Part shown: positions 25,757 through 32,531 of the stretch, one piece after another | How positions within the stretch are numbered: the first letter of the stretch is position 1 | Layout of the letters: each line of letters begins with the position of its first letter | NCBI GenBank assembly: GCA_031277685.1 | Contig: JAITLV010000267.1 | Location: forward strand, 1 to 59,894 | DNA from: Sphingobacterium sp. | GTDB lineage: Bacteria; Bacteroidota; Bacteroidia; Sphingobacteriales; Sphingobacteriaceae | DNA: 59,894 nucleotides | Reading direction: 5' to 3' | Made by a program: the position numbers and the translations under genes | Notes under the pieces: model-generated | Seen by the model: only the letters and a program-made list of their open reading frames with translations | What the model was told of the DNA's origin: nothing | The model's database searches: none

Positions 25757-26245
25757 TTAGTCCTCCTTTACTTCTTTTAAAAAACCTACACCAAGTTTTA
25801 ACAAGCGGCCAACCAAATCCGAATCTTCCAAAAGATTTTCAGTAGTGAATTCTTTCCCTTCAAAAAAGAAAGTTTTGCCATGGATAGAATAGGTTTTACC
25901 CTTATAATCCAAAGTTTGAAAGCCATCTTTCGCGGCTTTTTGAACCTTTTCAAGCGACTTTGACATGGTAGTCATCAGCTCCATCGCTTCGTCACGTTCA
26001 GCAGTAAGGGTATCAACGGAGTCACTCAATGATTTGTTATCCACTTTCAAATTACTATTCTCAGTGTTTGTAACAACAAGATCATTCTCAAGACTTGAAT
26101 TCTTGGAAGTAAGTTCTTCATTTTTAGACTTCAGTGCATCACGCTCTTTTGTTAGAGCGGCAATTTCTTTGTCCTTTCCAGCAATAATCTTTGCTATCGC
26201 CGGATCCAACTCTTGTTGAGTTGGTTTATTTTCATTTTCAGCCAT
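25757..26245 (-). CDS. Coiled-coil late protein
   Basis: From ATG 26245 (MAENENKPTQQEL) the 162-residue product is a long coiled coil (about 20-115, with repeats such as KSKNEELTSKNSSLENDL) followed by a compact C-terminal domain (YKGKTYSIHGKTFFFEGKEF) and a helical tail (LVGRLLKLGVGFLKEV). It lies between the capsid gene and the probable tube gene. It could be a head fibre, decoration or assembly protein. The family is not recognised. It ends 3 bp before the next start. Confidence 0.5.
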   Translation of the reverse strand: MAENENKPTQQELDPAIAKIIAGKDKEIAALTKERDALKSKNEELTSKNSSLENDLVVTNTENSNLKVDNKSLSDSVDTLTAERDEAMELMTTMSKSLEKVQKAAKDGFQTLDYKGKTYSIHGKTFFFEGKEFTTENLLEDSDLVGRLLKLGVGFLKEVKED

Positions 26246-26329
26246 TGCTTTAAATCTTTTAATTTTTAAAAATTTGATTGTGGGACCAGCCCACAACCAA
26301 AACAACTATATACTTAACTATGAAAAAGC

Positions 26330-27301
26330 CTATGCAGCTACTAAATCCTGGTCATTATGGTAAACATAAGGCAAGTACCAGAATCCTAATCCGATCCACC
26401 AATCAGAAAGCAACTTCACATCGCGATCTACCTTCTGAACATCGAATCTACCTTGGTTATCACCAGCCTTCATTGGATTTGCCTTATTGAATTTTGGAGT
26501 AGTGAAAATCAGATCGCTACCATCCATGGCCGGATATCCTTTGACTATGATCTGCGGATCATCAATTAGAGTAGATAGATTCGGTTTTTGCTCGTAGTTC
26601 ATATTGTATTTTTTACGAATCCCCTCGCGATACAAGCGCTCGACCTTTAGGCTCACCGAAACTTCTGATAACTCAGTACGGATCAAATCAGGAATATTTT
26701 TGACAAAATTTTCAATATAATCAGCTACCTGAACTGGATCGGTAGGCATGGCACCCATTACAATCTGTTTTGTTTTGCCGGCAGCAAATCCATCACGGAT
26801 CTTTTTACGGATGCCATTTAACGATGCACCAGCAGCTGTAGCTGTTCCATCTACGATAGCGCCTTTAACTCCTTTAAAGGATTCCAAGAGCTCTAAGTCA
26901 GCATAGTACTGCTTAACAATAAGCTGCTCTGAAATATAACGGACAATAGGCCAATCCTTACGCTCTAGCTTATTTTCAGCCAAAAATCCGAGCCAAGACG
27001 GCATAATTTCGTCTGGAGAGATCAATTCATCGATCTTAACATGATCGAGCTCAATTTTCTCTAACTCAAATTTGACCTCATTACCAGCAATCGGCGTAAA
27101 TTTGCGCTGAAATGCCTGTAATACCCGTTTGATCGAAGCTGTTGCTTTATAAACAACAGTATCGTTCGTAGGCAACAAAGGGAAAGATTGCGTAAAAACA
27201 GATCTCTGCATCAAAACCGTCTGAAGGTTCTGCATCCCTTGCCCACCATCTACATAATAGCTACCAAATTCGGCTATTACTTCATTAATGTTAATTTTCA
27301 T
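26330..27301 (-). CDS. Major capsid protein
   Basis: This 323-residue protein follows the head protease gene by 34 bp, the usual order. It begins KININEVIAEFGSYYVDGGQGMQNL, continues with beta-strand/spine-helix segments and an A-domain-like C-terminal half (LIDDPQIIVKGYPAMDGSDLIFTTP), and ends near KLLSDWWIGLGFWYLPYVY. The layout suits the HK97 fold. The length fits a capsid without a long delta domain; scaffolding is probably supplied by the protease C-terminus. It should be the most abundant virion protein. Confidence 0.8.
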   Translation of the reverse strand: MKININEVIAEFGSYYVDGGQGMQNLQTVLMQRSVFTQSFPLLPTNDTVVYKATASIKRVLQAFQRKFTPIAGNEVKFELEKIELDHVKIDELISPDEIMPSWLGFLAENKLERKDWPIVRYISEQLIVKQYYADLELLESFKGVKGAIVDGTATAAGASLNGIRKKIRDGFAAGKTKQIVMGAMPTDPVQVADYIENFVKNIPDLIRTELSEVSVSLKVERLYREGIRKKYNMNYEQKPNLSTLIDDPQIIVKGYPAMDGSDLIFTTPKFNKANPMKAGDNQGRFDVQKVDRDVKLLSDWWIGLGFWYLPYVYHNDQDLVAA

Positions 27302-27335
27302 TATACATCGTTAAATTAAAAACACATATTTTTTA

Positions 27336-28619
27336 CTAACCGAAAATGCCACGATCGGCGATCCGATTGTGTGCAGCGACAGAGATCTCTTCCTCCTCTT
27401 CTATTTCAGGATCTTCTGTGGATTTTTTTGCGGATTTCGATTTCGTTCCAGGATCATTTGCAGCACGTTTAGCAATAACGCCTTCCAAAGTTTGGATTCG
27501 CGCCTGATTCGCTTGGATTGTTGCTTCCTGGTTCGCGATCGTTGTATTAGCCGTAGCTAACGATGCGTTTGCAGTCGCAAGTTCAGCTGTCACGCGTGCA
27601 CCCTCATCGATGACAGATTGCTCGACGATTGTAAAATCCGTAATACCAGCTGAAGTCAGATCGGCGTTAGCCAAATCCAAAGCAGCTTGAGCTCCTTCAG
27701 CTTCAACAGAAGCCAATGCAGCCACATTGTTAAAATTGTTCATATTAAAATTTTTAGTTTTCTTGTTTGAAGTGAGTGAGCGGAGATGCCTTATAGCATC
27801 GTCCATTGTCCCTATGCCGTCTATAATTCCCATTTGAAGGGCTTCATCAGCGAAATACATTTTACCGGTGGCCCAGCTATCATTTTTTAACCGACCACCA
27901 CGCCCCAAACGTACAGCGTCTAAGAGTTCGCCTGTGACCAGGGAAATACGATCTTCCAATTCAGCGAGAGCATTCTTATCCCCAGATTTTGCGAGTTCAT
28001 AGACTGTATTTTTGTCCTTTGACTGCTTCGCTTTAATAACAATCCTCTTAACACCTTCTCTTTCTTCACGTTCAGTAGCGTCAAGTAAAGTGGAATAACC
28101 GCCAAAACTCCCAATTTCACATAGTCTGGAGGAAGCAAATACAGCATCTGCAGCAGCAGCAATAAAGCCTCCTCCACTGGCTGCCATACCACCATTGACA
28201 TAACTTAAGCTCGGTTTTCCAGAAGCCATAATTGCCTGCATAAACTCTAGAACTCCATCAGCTTGCCCCCCAGGAGAATCAATCAGAAAGAAATGGGAAG
28301 TTATATTGGAAGCATTTTCAGCCTCGTTAAATGCGCTATGCAGCTCATGCGTTCCATCACCACAAAAGCCATAATGCATGATAGGCCCACGCAGATCGTA
28401 GAGTGCGATTGAATCCTTACTTGCTTTTGACCAACCATCACGGTAATTGTAACGAGCCAATGAAGGATCAAGAATAATGTTAGAAGGAGTCGATGAATTG
28501 AAAGAAACGGATTCACCATTAAGGAGCATCTGGATTAAGCTCCAGTTTGCGTCGATCCAGGATTCATCCAGAAGCCACGATGATCTAAGAATTGAAGAAA
28601 TTACATTGAAACCATTCAT
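27336..28619 (-). CDS. Head maturation protease (S49/ClpP-like) with C-terminal scaffold-like tail
   Basis: This 427-residue protein has an S49/ClpP-type protease domain in residues about 60-250. The strand IDSPGGQADGVLEFM and the nucleophile Ser in NGGMAASGGGFIAAAAD (near 147) are typical of SppA-like phage proteases; a Lys in the KRIVIKAKQSKDKN region may complete the Ser-Lys dyad. Residues about 290-400 are Ala/Asn/Thr-rich with a coiled coil, then a charged tail, and look like a scaffolding domain. An in-frame ATG near 27740 (MNNFNNVAAL) could give a separate scaffold, as with lambda C/Nu3. It precedes the capsid gene and would process the prohead. Confidence 0.85.
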   Translation of the reverse strand: MNGFNVISSILRSSWLLDESWIDANWSLIQMLLNGESVSFNSSTPSNIILDPSLARYNYRDGWSKASKDSIALYDLRGPIMHYGFCGDGTHELHSAFNEAENASNITSHFFLIDSPGGQADGVLEFMQAIMASGKPSLSYVNGGMAASGGGFIAAAADAVFASSRLCEIGSFGGYSTLLDATEREEREGVKRIVIKAKQSKDKNTVYELAKSGDKNALAELEDRISLVTGELLDAVRLGRGGRLKNDSWATGKMYFADEALQMGIIDGIGTMDDAIRHLRSLTSNKKTKNFNMNNFNNVAALASVEAEGAQAALDLANADLTSAGITDFTIVEQSVIDEGARVTAELATANASLATANTTIANQEATIQANQARIQTLEGVIAKRAANDPGTKSKSAKKSTEDPEIEEEEEISVAAHNRIADRGIFG

Positions 28620-28620
28620 T

Positions 28621-28667
28621 AAAAAAGCCGATCAATTTATTAAGCACAAAGATTGATCGGCTTTTTT
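28621..28667. terminator. Bidirectional intrinsic terminator
   Basis: GCCGATCAAT pairs with ATTGATCGGC, extended by A6/T6 runs on both sides (28621-28636 with 28652-28667), before the protease gene. A GTCGTTTC motif abuts it upstream in the late sense. Confidence 0.85.
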
Positions 28668-28672
28668 GCTTA

Positions 28673-28680
28673 GAAACGAC
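28673..28680 (-). promoter_or_regulatory. GTCGTTTC intergenic motif, copy 4
   Basis: The minus strand reads TAGTCGTTTCTAAGC, beginning in the stop codon of the upstream gene and lying next to the terminator at 28621-28667. Confidence 0.4.
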
Positions 28681-29156
28681 TATAAATTGATTGTATAAGG
28701 ATATATCGGGGCACTTCCGAGGCATTTTCCTTCAAATGAATATGTGTAGCGTTTGTCTTTCGCTGAATAACTGTACGTAAAAAATAGGTCGCCATCCAGC
28801 CCGGCAATCCGTTGTTTGCCGAGTAGATCTACAAATACAATAACATACCGAATCGTAAAATTTCCCATACTCTTAAAAAGATCCTGAATTTCGGAAGAAT
28901 CTCCAGGAAAAAACCCATCTATATTTGTATCAAAATACCCTCCATTGTCTGAGGTCTGATATTTCTCTCCAAAATCCAAGGAGTCAGAGCTTGCATATCC
29001 GGTGTACCAATAAGACGAATTCTTAAAAACCACCTGCTGTTGAGCCAGTCCTTTATGAACATGGGGAATTTTCTCTATCTCATGTTTTGGAATGAAGTAG
29101 AATGATCCTAATCCACCAGGATTTAAGATCGGACGCTTTGGGAAATTCTTTATCAT
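28680..29156 (-). CDS. Hypothetical late protein
   Basis: From ATG 29156 (MIKNFPKRPIL) this 158-residue soluble, aromatic-rich protein looks beta-structured (FVDLLGKQRIAGLDGDLFFTYSYS). It is in the first block of late genes, before the head protease, and is followed by a terminator. A GTCGTTTC motif lies 31 bp upstream. No domain was recognised; a minor structural role is possible. Confidence 0.55.
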   Translation of the reverse strand: MIKNFPKRPILNPGGLGSFYFIPKHEIEKIPHVHKGLAQQQVVFKNSSYWYTGYASSDSLDFGEKYQTSDNGGYFDTNIDGFFPGDSSEIQDLFKSMGNFTIRYVIVFVDLLGKQRIAGLDGDLFFTYSYSAKDKRYTYSFEGKCLGSAPIYPYTINL

Positions 29157-29186
29157 AATACAAACATGGTTTATTGACCAGGATAA

Positions 29187-29194
29187 GAAACGAC
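29187..29194 (-). promoter_or_regulatory. GTCGTTTC intergenic motif, copy 5
   Basis: The minus strand reads TGTCGTTTCTTATCC, about 30 bp before the ATG at 29156. A related GTGTCGCAAAA lies at about 29213-29223. Confidence 0.4.
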
Positions 29195-29263
29195 ATTCAA
29201 AAAGTGTAAAATTTTGCGACACTTTCGTCCCCTAGTTTTTTGTCATTTTAAAGTCACAAAGAT

Positions 29264-29752
29264 TTAGGCAATGGATTTTTTAAAGAATTGTCCTAAAATT
29301 TCATTTTGACGATCCCGATACCGCTCGTAATCCTTTTCCAAGGTTCTGATGCCAATTATATCCTCATGAAGATTGCACTTCTTCATAAAATCGATAATGC
29401 ACTGCCTGATCTGGGACCGATTATAAGTAATATGAAAATCCATGTACGAATGGAACTCATCCAGGAACATGAATCTTACCATATTATTAAAATCAACAAG
29501 AGTTTTACTAGGCACACAATAGCCGCTGTTTTTAAAAGTTCTCTCCGTTATCTGGACAGTTAGCTCCTGATCATATTTTCCCAGGTCAATACGATGGTTA
29601 TTGATGGGTAGATTCTTTTTTTTACACAATGAATTTAAAAGGAAAATACCGAAGATATTTTTCTTTGATAAAATGAAAGGATCAGTATCAAACTTGGAAG
29701 AAAGATATAGCTTGTTAACCTCGGTTACTAAAATTGGTATGTCTACGACCAT
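29264..29752 (-). CDS. Hypothetical protein, first gene of the late region
   Basis: This 162-residue protein is basic and mixed helix/strand (MVVDIPILVTEVNKLYL.., LEKDYERYRDRQNEILGQFF) and could bind nucleic acid or protein. No known domain was recognised. It is the first minus-strand gene downstream of the tandem GTTCCAA repeat region; the first repeat lies only 53 bp upstream of its ATG. Its promoter is therefore probably inside or beside the repeats, and it may be controlled by them. Confidence 0.55.
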   Translation of the reverse strand: MVVDIPILVTEVNKLYLSSKFDTDPFILSKKNIFGIFLLNSLCKKKNLPINNHRIDLGKYDQELTVQITERTFKNSGYCVPSKTLVDFNNMVRFMFLDEFHSYMDFHITYNRSQIRQCIIDFMKKCNLHEDIIGIRTLEKDYERYRDRQNEILGQFFKKSIA

Positions 29753-29804
29753 GACACAAAAATATCCTGTTTTGGATTCGGATTACATCAAAACCGTTGA
29801 AAGT

Positions 29805-30111
29805 GTTCCAATGTTCCAATGCGTTCCTACTGTTCCAATGTGTTCCAATAGGTTTTTTTAATAAAATATAGCTTTAAATATATTTAAATAAACTTTTGGA
29901 ACAATTGGAACGATTGGAACACTTTTTCGTGCATTTGAAACGTTTGTTATTTTTTGTTTATTAACTCACAAAATCAGCCCCTACAGCTGAGAAACGCACC
30001 GTGGAAAAATTGGCCGGAAATAATCATAAAATTGGAACAGTTGGAAAATATTAGGAAAATAGGCCCTAAGTGACCTTTTTTAATTGGAACGATTGGAACA
30101 GCCATTGGAAA
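29805..30111. repeat. GTTCCAA repeat unit A (first copy of about 320-bp tandem duplication)
   Basis: Five GTTCCAA-type sites start at 29805, 29813, 29823, 29832 and 29842 (steps 8-10 bp; the third is GTTCCTA). After 47 bp, three inverted TTGGAAC sites start at 29896, 29905 and 29914. After a spacer with a hairpin (29974-29978 with 29986-29990), more TTGGAAC-type sites start at 30032, 30041, 30084, 30093 and 30105. The centre is AT-rich with the palindrome TTTAAATATATTTAAA. No convincing gene lies in 29753-30450. Confidence 0.85.
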
Positions 30112-30123
30112 ATCGTCGATTTT

Positions 30124-30419
30124 GCTCCAAATGTTCCAAAGTGATCCCGTCATTCCAAAACGCTCCAAAAGAGAATTTTTAAAAAGGGTGCCCCTAAGAG
30201 CCACAAATCAATATTTGGAATCTTTGGAGCATTTGGAGCACTTTTTAGTATATTCGAATCGAATTGTATTTTTCTTTTTGTTAGCCAAACAAAATAGCCT
30301 CCATAGGCTAAAAACTCAATTTCAAAAAACCTCATTTTTTAGCTACACTTTTTGGAACAGGAAAAAAATGTTCCAAAAAATAGTGGGAAATAGGATTTTA
30401 CTTTTGGAACGTTTGGAAC
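30124..30419. repeat. GTTCCAA repeat unit B (second copy, diverged)
   Basis: Sites start at 30124, 30133, 30143 (degenerate), 30152 and 30162, then 46 bp, then inverted sites at 30215, 30224 and 30233. After the spacer they continue at 30352, 30404 and 30413, with an opposite GTTCCAA at 30370. Positions correspond to unit A with an offset of 319-321 bp. The spacer (GAGCACTTTTTAG..) aligns with unit A (GAACACTTTTTCG..). The spacer hairpin is kept (30295-30300 with 30305-30310) though its sequence differs, so selection on structure is plausible. Confidence 0.85.
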
Positions 30420-30483
30420 AGGCTGATTAATAGAACAATTTTATGAAGAAATGAAGTTTTTAATCCTAAAATATCTTGTATCA

Positions 30484-31509
30484 ATGGCAGAAGATGTACA
30501 AAAAGAAATTGTGAATACTATTTCTAAAGCAACCGATTTAGTAGCAGATCCAGTTAAACAGCGATTGTCCCACCCTCTGATTGGCTCTTTTATAATAGCA
30601 TGGATTGTATTTAATTGGGAACCCATTTTGTATATGATTTTCGCGAATGCCAGTATCGAGGCAAAAATCACCTATGTAAACAGTTGTTTTCATACGAGTA
30701 CTTGGGATAAATGGAGGTTATATTTTTTACAACCGTTAGGAGTTGCTCTTTTCTATTATGCTATTTTGGCTTGGGTAGACAGAGGTTTAGATGCAATTAA
30801 CATAAGGACTATTAAAGCGAAGATTGCACATGATGCCCAAATAAGGGCTAACAAATTTGAAGAGGAAAAACAGGTCGTAAAGAAACAAAAAGAATTGGAA
30901 TCTGAAAAAGCTAAGAACAAACCGCTTGAAGATCTGAACCAAGAACTCTCATTGGCTAAAGCTGAAATTGAGAACAAGGATAATTTAATAAGCATTTTGC
31001 AAAAAGAAAGGTTGTCGTTACAGGAAGAAATTAATCAGACACAACAGTCCTTAAATATGCAAAGAGATAGATTTACTGAATATCAAAGCGATACAAATAA
31101 CGCATTAGATATCCAAGGAATTAGATTTCACCATACTGAACGTGCACTTTCTACTCTAATTAATTCTATGGAATCTCGATTGAGTACTAGTGAACTTAAA
31201 AATATGATAAAAGATTTAAAAGCAAATGTTCCAGAATGGGGGGACTTCTTGTCCATAGCAGGAAAAATTGATCAAATTGATAAAGCGGATACAATATATT
31301 ATCACACATTTTATCCTGCAGCAAAGAGAACTGTTTTGGATAAACTCAGAGAAGAACTTGACAAAATTGACACTTCAATTCAGTTTGAAGCGAAACATGA
31401 CGGAATCGGATTCGTTGAATCTATCAGAATTATTGGTGATAATCCCAACCTTGAACCACAAATTATAGAGATTTTCAAAAAGCTTGTTAATTTTGGAAGA
31501 ACTGGTTAA
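30484..31509 (+). CDS. Two-TM membrane protein with long coiled coil (probable moron)
   Basis: From ATG 30484 (MAEDVQKEI; an ATG at 30451 would add 11 residues) this 341-residue protein has an N-terminal amphipathic part, two membrane segments (SFIIAWIVFNWEPILYMIF, about 36-54, and PLGVALFYYAILAWV, about 83-97), a long coiled coil (about 115-215) and a C-terminal alpha/beta domain. It is the only plus-strand gene between early and late regions, with its own terminator after the stop, so it is probably expressed independently, perhaps in the lysogen. That placement is typical of cargo genes for superinfection exclusion or defence. I do not recognise a characterised family. Confidence 0.7.
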   Translation: MAEDVQKEIVNTISKATDLVADPVKQRLSHPLIGSFIIAWIVFNWEPILYMIFANASIEAKITYVNSCFHTSTWDKWRLYFLQPLGVALFYYAILAWVDRGLDAINIRTIKAKIAHDAQIRANKFEEEKQVVKKQKELESEKAKNKPLEDLNQELSLAKAEIENKDNLISILQKERLSLQEEINQTQQSLNMQRDRFTEYQSDTNNALDIQGIRFHHTERALSTLINSMESRLSTSELKNMIKDLKANVPEWGDFLSIAGKIDQIDKADTIYYHTFYPAAKRTVLDKLREELDKIDTSIQFEAKHDGIGFVESIRIIGDNPNLEPQIIEIFKKLVNFGRTG

Positions 31510-31530
31510 ACATACCTCTTTGAGTACTAT

Positions 31531-31567
31531 TACTAGGTCAATGAATCCATTGACCTAGTAAATATTT
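31531..31567. terminator. Terminator between moron and sigma gene
   Basis: A 13-bp perfect stem (31531-31543 with 31548-31560) around AATC is followed by AATATTTTATT. It lies between the converging membrane-protein gene and the early operon and could serve both. Confidence 0.7.
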
Positions 31568-31658
31568 TATTTATGTTACTTCTATCACGCCTATATCACA
31601 ATATAATTCTATTAAATCTGTACATCAACAGACTTGTCTGACCCCCGATTGCACTCGC

Positions 31659-32126
31659 TCAAGATACTTTTCCATACTCAAGCAATTTGGTTCTAATTCT
31701 AATCCTTATATATCGCATCGATCCAACAGCTGTACCTTCAGGGATATCCAACATCTCGGCAATCTCACGGAATTTGTAACCGGCCATATTTAGCCGGAAT
31801 ACATCCCGATGCAAAGGATTTGCAGTATCGACTATCTGATCCAACTCCGTTAAATACATTTTTGTAAGTGCATCATTATGACTGATCGGTTCACTATCTA
31901 ATAGCAGCTGCATGTTTTTCTTTTGTCTTCTGATCAGGCTCACAAACTTTTGCTTAAGTACATATTTAAAATATCCGTCGGTTAGGTCATTCGTGCGATC
32001 ACGCGATCGCCATATTGAGATGATCGCTTCTTGAATGATGTCATTAGCATCATCGATATCTTTTGTAAGGCTTATTGCATACCTAAGAAAGCGTTTTGGA
32101 GCGTTCGCTAAATATTGTTCAATCAT
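31659..32126 (-). CDS. Phage-encoded ECF-type sigma-70 family factor
   Basis: This 155-residue protein has the compact two-domain form of ECF sigma factors. Region 2 covers about 8-65 with DDANDIIQEAIISIWRSRD, which matches the core-binding and -10-binding helices. Region 4 covers about 100-152 with LHRDVFRLNMAGYKFREIAEMLDIPEGTAVGSM, the -35-binding HTH. There is no region 1.1 or 3. It would redirect RNA polymerase to phage promoters. It is the last gene of the early operon and the nearest early gene to the late region, so late-gene activation is the natural guess. Its ATG overlaps the stop of a small HTH gene by 8 bp. No anti-sigma gene is adjacent. Confidence 0.85.
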   Translation of the reverse strand: MIEQYLANAPKRFLRYAISLTKDIDDANDIIQEAIISIWRSRDRTNDLTDGYFKYVLKQKFVSLIRRQKKNMQLLLDSEPISHNDALTKMYLTELDQIVDTANPLHRDVFRLNMAGYKFREIAEMLDIPEGTAVGSMRYIRIRIRTKLLEYGKVS

Positions 32127-32298
32127 TATTTTCTTTGGTTGTAAATTGTCTACTTTTCATATGGGCAGTGATCAATAAACTGATACTGCTCTCACTAACA
32201 TTATATTTTTTCGCTAACTCTTTAAGCATATATTCGCCAGTATAGAAAAGTTCTATAATTTCTTTCTTCTGCTTTTTTGAGAGTTTACGGGAAACCAT
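32119..32298 (-). CDS. Small HTH protein, 59 residues
   Basis: The frame starts at ATG 32298 (MVSRKLSKKQKKEII) and overlaps the sigma factor start by 8 bp (ATGATTGA). Residues about 10-50 form a helix-turn-helix: KKEIIELFYTGEYMLKELAKKY then NVSESSISLLITAHM, like the HTH of transposase or Sigma-70 region 4-type proteins. It is clearly coupled to the sigma gene and may be its partner or an independent regulator. Confidence 0.75.
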   Translation of the reverse strand: MVSRKLSKKQKKEIIELFYTGEYMLKELAKKYNVSESSISLLITAHMKSRQFTTKENND

Positions 32299-32308
32299 TT
32301 TATTTTTA

Positions 32309-32524
32309 TTATCTAATCTTCATTTGAACATTAAAACCAGCTTTCATTAATTGGCCAACATAATACCTTGGACCAACTGGGATCTCCTTAAAAGATTGAT
32401 AAGGATAAACGTCAATTTCCCTGAGTCCTGGATCAATCGTAAAACCTGCATCTCTAACCATTCGATACAAATAATTAAGCCTTGATTGCTTTAAACCACC
32501 TTTTTTTAAGCCGTCCTTTTTCAT
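32309..32524 (-). CDS. Small basic protein, 71 residues
   Basis: ATG 32524 (MKKDGLKKGGLKQSRL) is 7 bp after the primase-helicase stop. The protein is Lys/Arg-rich with the core YRMVRDAGFTIDPGLREIDVYPY. It has no recognised domain; nucleic acid binding is possible. It sits between primase-helicase and the HTH/sigma pair in the early operon. Confidence 0.6.
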   Translation of the reverse strand: MKKDGLKKGGLKQSRLNYLYRMVRDAGFTIDPGLREIDVYPYQSFKEIPVGPRYYVGQLMKAGFNVQMKIR

Positions 32525-32531
32525 CGTTCTC

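Noticed and set aside
29740..29790. Bacteroidetes -7 box (TATTTTTG) just before the first late gene
   Set aside because: It sits directly against the ATG and has an unusually long spacing to a TTTG, so it would give an almost leaderless transcript; not convincing.
29805..29920. ParR-type plasmid centromere (repeats flanking a short promoter)
   Set aside because: The outline is similar, but the second set is inverted rather than direct and no ParM/ParR or ParA/ParB gene is in the window.
29805..30419. CRISPR array
   Set aside because: The repeated word is 7 bp with 1-3 bp between copies, there are no unique spacers of about 30 bp, and no cas genes are present.
30122..30430. A 102-codon plus-strand frame running through repeat unit B, and a similar frame at 29601-29861
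   Set aside because: The frames follow from the 9-bp repeats and AT-rich sequence, are not kept in the other repeat copy, and have no plausible start context.
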